A stretch of DNA of 64,000 bases from Cloeon dipterum (taxonomy: Eukaryota > Arthropoda > Insecta > Ephemeroptera > Baetidae). Under the pieces are notes generated by a model. That model saw nothing but the letters and a program-made list of their open reading frames with translations, was not told the origin of the DNA and did not search any database. The stretch covers positions 14,322,001 through 14,386,000 of the forward strand of contig NC_088786.1 in assembly GCF_949628265.1 (NCBI RefSeq), given 5' to 3'. Below, one piece after another: positions 46,951-64,000 of the stretch. Made by a program: the position numbers and the translations under genes. Position 1 is the first letter of the stretch. Each line of letters opens with the position of its first letter.

Positions 46951-49568
46951 ACGGACAGCATCCAGATCAAAAGCAACTTTCCATGCATCGGCCCGGGATA
47001 AATATTTACGTAATTGCACACACGAAACAAGCAGCTGGCGAACTTGGTATAATAGCACTCGGTGCAGAAAGCTGGCAGTTCGATATTCACGGCCCACCCT
47101 CTTATCGCACCCTCGCCACCCTGCATAGTAGGCACAGGGGTTGTGTGTCAGGGCAGCCATGAGCCGACCGGCGGCCACTGGAGTATTTATCGCCCCTGCG
47201 TGACCTACGACCCGCCGGCCACAACTTCTGTCGTCGGTTGCGGCTTTTGCCTTCTTGCTCGCCGCGGCTTTTTGCACTCGCTCTCGCTCACTCTCGTGAT
47301 GTATATAAAAAAAAAACAACGCTGCCTAATGCATTGGAAAAGGACGCCGCTGGCCCAGCAAAAGTGGTCGAGTTTTTCGGCCTCTTTGAAGCCGGGCAAT
47401 CGACTGGAATGGCTATTTTTACGATTTTCCTTTCACATCGGTCACATAGAAGGGGATGAATTTGATATTCTCTTTTTTGCTTGTTCATTGGCTTTTAAAG
47501 GCAATGGATAAATTACTTCAGCCTTGAGTTATAAATTTTTCTATATTGGATAATTGGATACAACTTTTCCCCAAAAGTAATTTTGCTCCTGCTATCATTA
47601 AAATATTTAGCAGTTAAAAATAGTGTGGATTTAGTTTTCCCACTCATGCATCCAATTTTTATAATACCATTTCAATCAGAAAATATTCCATTGAAATGCG
47701 TGGGATTGGACTGGAATGCAAAGGAAAGGGTGCCTTTCAGCAGAGCGAAAATTCTGCACTATTAGTTTGCAGTTTCAATTGGAACCGACCGCATGCATTC
47801 ACCGCACTTGCAGCAGAGCTATTATAAATACAGCCAGTTCAAAACCGAGCAACGCACAGAGCAACGTTTCACTTGAACGCGTTCACAGCCACTTTGATAA
47901 CTTGCAGCAAAGTTAACCTTTTAAAAACAGCCTACGCTCTGTGTTTGTGCCTTTGTTATTCCGCCTCCAACATCCCTGTGCGCGCAAGTTCTGTGTGTTT
48001 CTTTGGCTCGAGAGGAATTGAAATGAAGCAATACATGGGCGGCGTGAATTGGTGAGAGCTCGCTGGCAATAAAAGCAGCACGCGCTCTTTGCTAATGCTG
48101 CCGAGACCATCACAAGAATTGGAATACGAATTAGGCCAACTTTTTGCCATTCTCCGCGCGTCGGCAGGTGGAATTGGATGGGCGGACTTGCTTGTTTCAC
48201 TTTTTTCTTTCTTTCCAACGTACTTTCGTTCTATCTTCCAATAGACGCAATCCAAATGTATGATGATAACTAGGTCTGAATTACATCCCAGACGCCAGTA
48301 GAAAGTTTATCGCACGGAAAGTGAATTTGTATAAGAACTGGATTTTGCGGAAATAAATCATTTCGGGAGATAAATCGCTGAAAGCTGTCGGAGTCCGGAA
48401 GCAACTTTTTGAATAGAAACCGCAATTTTGTGGCCTCATCTTTAATAAATTGATCTCGTGCGAGGTGGGAAAAAAGATGGGGCTGGCAAAAGCGAACTTT
48501 TCTTGCGGCGAAAATTTCTGTTCGTGCCCAACTTTTTTGTGACCAATTCATCAAAACTTGCAGAACAAGGAAGTCAGAAGTGGAAAAAGAGAACAAAATC
48601 ATAAAATGTGTGGTCAATAGCTCCTTCCCCTCAATAAAGTGGTTTCATTAAATTTCAGCGGTAATTTCCAATCAATTGAGTTTCAAGAAAATATTCTGCA
48701 TTTTTTACATTTAAAATGATTAAACAGACACACAATATAAACGTCGTTCTATTCTTGATGTTTAATTTCTCCATCAATGATGAATCATATCTGATTCACC
48801 TTTCAATAGGACATAGGAAATAGCCTTTTTTCATTCTTGGTAAATAGAAAGTGTAGGATGAAGCAGTAATTTCCAAAACGTGTCCATCATGTTGTTCTTT
48901 TGAACTGCTGCTCATGCAAAAACAAACTGTCCATGAGAAACAATCCACCCACCATCAAAGTTAAAAGCAATTAAAAGGTAGTTTTTTTTTAACAGCAAGG
49001 AAAATTCCAATAGTATCTCGTTTCACTGCGTTGTTTTTCACAGTTCGATACGTTCAGCAAACACAATCGACGAGAGGAGCAAAAAAAAATAAAAAGAGTT
49101 GGCTAGGTCCGCAGAGTGCAATTAAATCACGCACGAGCCATTGGCTCCAGCAGTGTTCGCGGTCCCTCGAGCAGAAATTTTTCCATCGACGCAGATTTCG
49201 CTCACATGCACCGCGCAATACTTGCAGTCCGTATACACGGACCGAAATCAATGCGACCCAGTTGGTTTTTTGCCGAGGCAATCAGCGGCGAGTGCTGGCT
49301 GGCTGGCGGAATAGTCAGTGAGGCAAAAGCGGCGGCGTAGTCGTTGAATCGCGAGAGCCGGCGGCAATTTCCTATTGCACACCTCTGCTCAAAGGGCCGG
49401 CCGCCAGCTGACCCATAATAATAATACCAACGTATACACTCCATCTCTGCGGGGCTTTTGTGATTGGGTCGGGTCGGACGCCGCTAGTTTGTCAACTCGC
49501 GTCGCGATCGATATCTCTCACCGCACACAAAACTTGAAAAAGACCGTAGGCGGACGGACGGACGTGTA

Positions 49569-49583
49569 TCTCTCTCTCTCTCT
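49569..49583 (+). repeat. short (TC)n tract beside a CGGA tandem
   Basis: There are fifteen bases of TC repeat, preceded at about 49549-49563 by three to four GGAC/CGGA units. Confidence 0.7.
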
Positions 49584-52500
49584 TTGTAATTTCAATCACG
49601 ACTGCTCCATGGCACATTCCCACTGACGCAAGCATTAAACTGATTTAAAAGCAGTTTAACGTAGAGAACTGTCATGTAGATGTTGGGATGGACCGGTACA
49701 TTTACGAAATATTTAGAATGTGTATCTCTCTTCATGGTCATGACAATATTCCCGATAAATTTGTTCGTGTTGTCATTCGAGATGTCAAGAATCGGTGGCA
49801 ATGCGGTGATCAGACTTTGTTTTGTAAAATTTGAATATAGCCACTTGTATTTTTTACACTGAATATGACCAATGCCAACGCTCCACGTGGTTCTTTTAAC
49901 GAGATTGGTGGCTAAATTAAAAAAAAAAAAAAACTGAAAAAGATTATTAATATATTTTATTCAGCTCTTCCACAGAAATTGATTGCTTTTTGCTGGAAAC
50001 ACGCTGGTGGTTGGTTAAAGCAGACGGTGGTCGAAAGAATTTCCACCCATGAGTGGATAATCTGAGCCACAGTGTTCGCAGAATTGACGGGATTCTCACT
50101 CTCACGGGGCTAGCAGCGTATTATTTCTCTCATTTTTGCCGCACAATTTGGCCCAACAAAGCCGAGCAAATCCCAGTCTCTCTAGCTGCCCGAGTACGCC
50201 CATACTCAGGTATTGATTGCAAATTAAATATAGAGCAGCAATAGGGGGAAGCAGGGTTTCTCGTTATTCTCTGTTATTACTTTTTAAAAGCGAATATTTG
50301 TAATGCAACAAGCTTCTAAGAAATAATGTGTTTTTATAAGCAAACGAAAATATGGTTTTATTTAAATTTTGTGACGACAAAACTTGTTTTGAATCTATGC
50401 ATAGCATTAAGCTTCGCAATAATTTCTGGTGGAGAAAATTCTAGATTTATTGGCTGAGCTTCAATAAATGGCAATAAATAGTAATTTTGTTTGCATATTT
50501 TGTCATTTTATTTAGTATTTATTCTTGTATTTTATCAGAGGAGGGAATTTGTATCTCAAAATAAGTAATTTATTTCACTGTTCATATATGAATTAAAATA
50601 ATGAAAATTTACTTTTTCACCAAAATCCAATCCGTAATGAAAAAATTCAACCTTGGAAAAATCAAAATTCGTGTGTCGCGTGGTCCGATAGGTCAGTTAA
50701 GCACGCAGACAGCGGCTTGACGGCATGTTTATGACACTCGATCGCCGCTTGTCGTATTTTGGCCCAGCCAACAACCACCAAAGGCAACGAGGCTGGAACC
50801 CACCCCCGCGCCCCCTGAAACAATCAATCAGTCAGCCGAGCGTCAATTATCCGTCGCACGACACAATGAGTGCCACCGTGCGCTGCTGCGCTCAACAATC
50901 CGGCGGCTAAAACATTTTTAACGCCGCCGACACATCAATTCGGATTAATTGACAGGATATTCGCAAGCGAGCGCGCGCGCGAGCTTAATGCGGTGTGCAC
51001 GAGCGCAGTCGACAACGACTTCATCCGACACACTAATGGCGACGACGTAGGCAACCCGCGCCGCTGTCTTGTCGCGCGGGAAGCGAACCTGCTTAACTTT
51101 GCGTCGATTAGTGTTCATTTTTTCATCACACGAAAAGGGAGGAGAAGCAGACGAGGCCTATAAAATTATAGCTCGGGTCGATACAAATTCATCGCTGTTT
51201 CAACCCGATATACATGCTTGAACACGCCTTGAAAAAGCAACTGGAATAATATATTTTTTCAAAATGACAACCCTGAATAAATAAATAAACAGTTGCTGCG
51301 ATGTGTATACATTAAAATTTCTAGTGCTGAAGAGTCCTAACGAGGTCCGAGGTCCTTTTGTTCCCGTTGAATTGATATGCCGGACATTTTCCTCAAAGTT
51401 AACAACGTCTTTAAAACGCTCCACTGTCTCGGCTTCTACAATCGATTAATTTATTTGAAAATTTTAACTGAAATAATTTACGTCATTTAGTAAAAATTTC
51501 AGTTCAAATAATAGGGGCTTTGGACAGAAGCCGAAACTAGTAGAGCTAAATAAAGACGTTGCAAGCTTTGAGAAAAACATCCAACATTTCAATTCAACGT
51601 GATTACCGCTGTTACTGTTGAGGATAAATTTTTGCGTGCTGCCCTAAACATTAAATTTTTTATAACTATTTTAAATAGGCCGTGATGACATGCAAAATTT
51701 TAAAACCTGAGTATACTGGAAAAGAGAAGATTGTACAGCAGACGACACTAGGTATACTTATGACAGCGCACACAAAGAAAGTCCGCTCTTGCAAAACGAG
51801 GTTAACTCCTCCGCATTGCACATTCAAGAGCGCTCTCCGCAAGTGACAAGTAGCCGGTACGCTAACGTCTATTGTTCCGGACGCGCATTAACTAAGTATG
51901 CATAGCAGTATTTTCCAGACGACGAGCGCACGTGCCAAAAGAAGAGCGGTCATTTTTCACTTTGCCCAAATGAATTCGCGAATAAAAATGAGCCGTGCTT
52001 TTCCGCCGGACTGGATTCTTTTTTCTGCGTGCATTATTCATCAGGGCCGTTTTGCCAGCGAGCCCGAGAGTGGTAATTTTGAATGTTTCAGCGCGCTCGC
52101 GGCAATTAAATATTTGTTTTCTGGCGCCCTCGCGGCGTAATTATCGCCGGCAGTAGTCGGAAAATTAGCCCGGCTGTTCGTTCAGCCTTGTTTCGCATGC
52201 AAACGGCCGCTTTTTGCCCTTGCTGAGAGCCCGTGTTCTTTCATCTCGTTGTCAGTTGCCGAGTGCTACTTTTTCATGTAGTTTTTAGTTGCAAACTGCA
52301 AAATCTCATAATTGCCTTCGCTGTCGAGAGACTCGCTGTTAGTGAAAATCTCTAGAAATTTAAATGCATCCATGAACACTTCAACTGTTTTTGCTGATCA
52401 CGTGGATATTTTTTAATCACATATTTAGGTTAATTAGAAATTTTTTATTTTTTCTATGGCTAATAATTACTTTTCTCACAAGCATGCAGGAAAATGTTCT

Positions 52501-54315
52501 AAATTTCAATCTCGTCCATTAATAAGCAAAAGCAGCCTTTTTAAACATTTATCAGATTTCCGCGATTTCCGTTGGAAAAAACCCCTCGTGGGATTTTCCA
52601 CTAACAATTTGCTCCTTAAAACACTGCTGCAAACTCGTCCGCACACTGAGCTTATTTTAATTGGAAAAATTTGTATGGAGTGCGACGCAATATAAAAATT
52701 ATTCGAAGAAGCCATAAAGTGCCTAGTTGGTGGCAATAAACTTGAATTTATGGGCTAATCTGCAAGGGTGGCAATGAAGCTCCAGGAACACGCGCACGTG
52801 TTTCATAATCAACGTCGCGGGCGTTTAATCAAGTACCTATTAATTAGCTAGCGCACTGGAATAACATCGGCGGAAAACCACCCCCGCAGCAACATTACGA
52901 TCGATCTATACATAAACACGGTGCTTACCGTTGGTGCAGCTCACTTATTCAGGTACATGCATCCTTGCCGCAAGCCCACAATTTATTGTTTCTCCCGCCG
53001 GAAGGAAAAAGTGGCGACCGACTCACTTAGCGCAATATTGTTCGCTGAGTTGCTGCAGATAACGCTCAAGCCGAGTAAGTATGCGCAAAGTTAGACTTGG
53101 CGCAAAATATGGATTCTTTGCGAATAGATGAAAGATAGAGGCCATTAACCGCACCGCCACAGTTGACTTCGCACTGCCATTTTTATGATGGGCACAATAT
53201 ATAAAATCACCTTGCCGAGTGACTATAAAATAAGTCAGTTTTATAATAATCATGCAAAACTAACGATTGAGTTTTCTTTTTAATTTTGTCTTCATGCGTT
53301 CAATAATTAATTTAAAGTTAAAGTTCCAAGAAAAACATTATTGGCAAAATATAAAAAAAAGTTGTTGATCTTCTTTTGTCTGTTGAAATATCCTCTATAC
53401 AAATATGAAAGAAATCAGAGCAAAATCGGGTAGAAAAAAATCACTAGCAAATGATTGTATTTGTTATCAAATTATTTAAAATCTAGTGAAGTTATTTAGT
53501 TAAGCCTTGTTTAGACATTCCAACTATTAATTACTTTGTATGGGCCGTCATACAATTAATTTTTAGCCCTTGATATGAAACGTCCAAAATTGTGGTACAA
53601 TGCTTTGAATGTAATTAAAGCAAATATTTACCCCTGACGAATTCAATTTATAATATTGGAAATGAGTAGATTGCGTCGTGCGATCAAAATTTATTGGTAT
53701 ATGTGTACAAATTAGAATGATTGGCGGTTTGTAAATAGGCCATCACCAGAGTTTTGCAATTCGAATGATTTGCTCGTTCAAATTCATAGCTCGTCACGCT
53801 CGCATTCGCTGCTTCCCGAAAAACTCGGCTGTCTCTGTTGAGCCACCGTTGTTATTATTATGCAAATGACACCGGCGTTGGCTGTCACACACTCGTGCGC
53901 GAAACGATCGGTCTCGCAAATTCACACCAAATAACACACGCTGCTGGTAGGCGAAATAATGTATCTCTAACGCCCGAACCGGAATTATTCAACGGTGCAA
54001 ATACTGTGACGTCTGTTTTAGAGTGAATTGGATGCGCTCGCCGACAAAAAGCGCTCTTTGTTCTCCCATTTCCATTTGGAATCCACCAAGTTCCGAATGT
54101 TTGCGAGTTGAGGAATTCACGTCAGGTGGGAAGCTAATAGGGAACCTTTAATTTGCATAGTACTAGCTAGAAAGATAAAAACATAATTTTTCATTTCGTT
54201 TTAGTTCGTTCAAACGCGTAGAATAATCATGTTGTATCATTGATTGCTATTTTTAATTTATTTGAAAATAGTTAATGAAACATGCTTCTCAAAATTAATA
54301 GAATTTCCAAAATAA
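49584..54315. other. presumed long intron, part 3
   Basis: No exon supported. There is a poly-A run at about 49918-49933, GC/CpG-richer islands at 50.7-51.15, 51.8-52.2 and 52.8-53.2 kb, and AT-rich DNA elsewhere. Confidence 0.5.
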
Positions 54316-54423
54316 ATGTTATCCGTTCGCGGTGTTATTGGGACCCGGGTTTCAGCATTCGTGCTAGTGCAGTGCGCGCCCTTCCCGGTCCTCGGACAGG
54401 GATAAAAAAGAGCAAAAAAAAAA
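54316..54423 (+). mobile_element. A-tailed retroelement 3' end, copy 2
   Basis: This is a near-identical, opposite-strand copy of 26369-26482. It begins ATGTTATCCGTTCGCGG and ends in GGGATAAAAAAGAGC plus an A run. It is 5'-truncated relative to the other copy, which continues upstream of the ATG. No clear target duplication is seen. Confidence 0.7.

Positions 54424-64000
<9,577 letters not shown>

Larger units (their letters stand above)
40738..49568. other. presumed long intron, part 2
   Basis: No exon supported. GC-richer islands lie at about 41.6-42.3, 43.7-44.5, 46.6-47.4 and 47.8-48.2 kb, with transcription-factor-like site clusters noted separately. AT-rich stretches such as 44.7-45.2, 45.6-45.9 and 47.5-47.7 kb hold nothing recognisable. 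Confidence 0.5.

Overview
This is a piece of an insect nuclear genome. The genes have several short exons with GT-AG introns. The flanks and introns are AT-rich, and the recognisable proteins are closest to insect orthologues, notably VhaAC39 and Flower. The order cannot be fixed from the sequence alone.

All gene models below were assembled by hand: splice sites were read off and the reading frame was checked across every junction. The left half (1-33.2 kb) is gene-dense. A doubtful small secreted peptide lies at 1.35-1.65 kb. Two minus-strand genes follow in tandem: flower (2.75-6.74 kb, vesicle membrane protein/Ca2+ channel, with two mutually exclusive C-terminal exons) and Cog4 (7.44-11.06 kb, Golgi tethering complex). 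Xrcc2 (12.32-13.85 kb, RAD51 paralogue) is divergent from Cog4. A membrane-anchored LRR-like ectodomain protein (14.53-17.06 kb) converges with VhaAC39 (17.70-19.92 kb, V-ATPase subunit d). Next come a nine-exon gene with two tandem copies of a Cys/His-containing domain (21.38-24.66 kb, probably transposon-derived) and a lineage-type LRR protein gene (27.36-29.34 kb). The end of that LRR gene and its downstream flank are repeated in inverted orientation, as a degenerate pseudogene copy, about 1 kb further on. A 76-residue secreted peptide gene (32.0-32.3 kb, minus) follows.

The right half starts with one convincing coding exon, a signal-peptide exon at 33.10-33.22 kb ending in a strong donor. 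No further exon could be supported in the remaining 30.8 kb. That stretch looks like a very long first intron or a regulatory gene desert. AT-rich DNA alternates with GC-richer islands carrying homeodomain, POU and E-box-like sites, and there are CT/GA microsatellites including a 128-bp (TC)n tract.

Small mobile elements are scattered through introns and spacers: two copies of one 150-bp MITE (in flower and in Xrcc2), a 380-bp TIR element with a 22-bp palindrome near one end, a 288-bp TIR element inside the duplicated-domain gene, a hAT-like MITE, a possible tRNA-derived SINE head, and two opposite-orientation copies of an A-tailed retroelement 3' end. The genes do not form one pathway. The most interesting items are the alternative-exon architecture of flower, the tandem-domain gene, the Walker-A-less Xrcc2, and the inverted duplication around the LRR gene.
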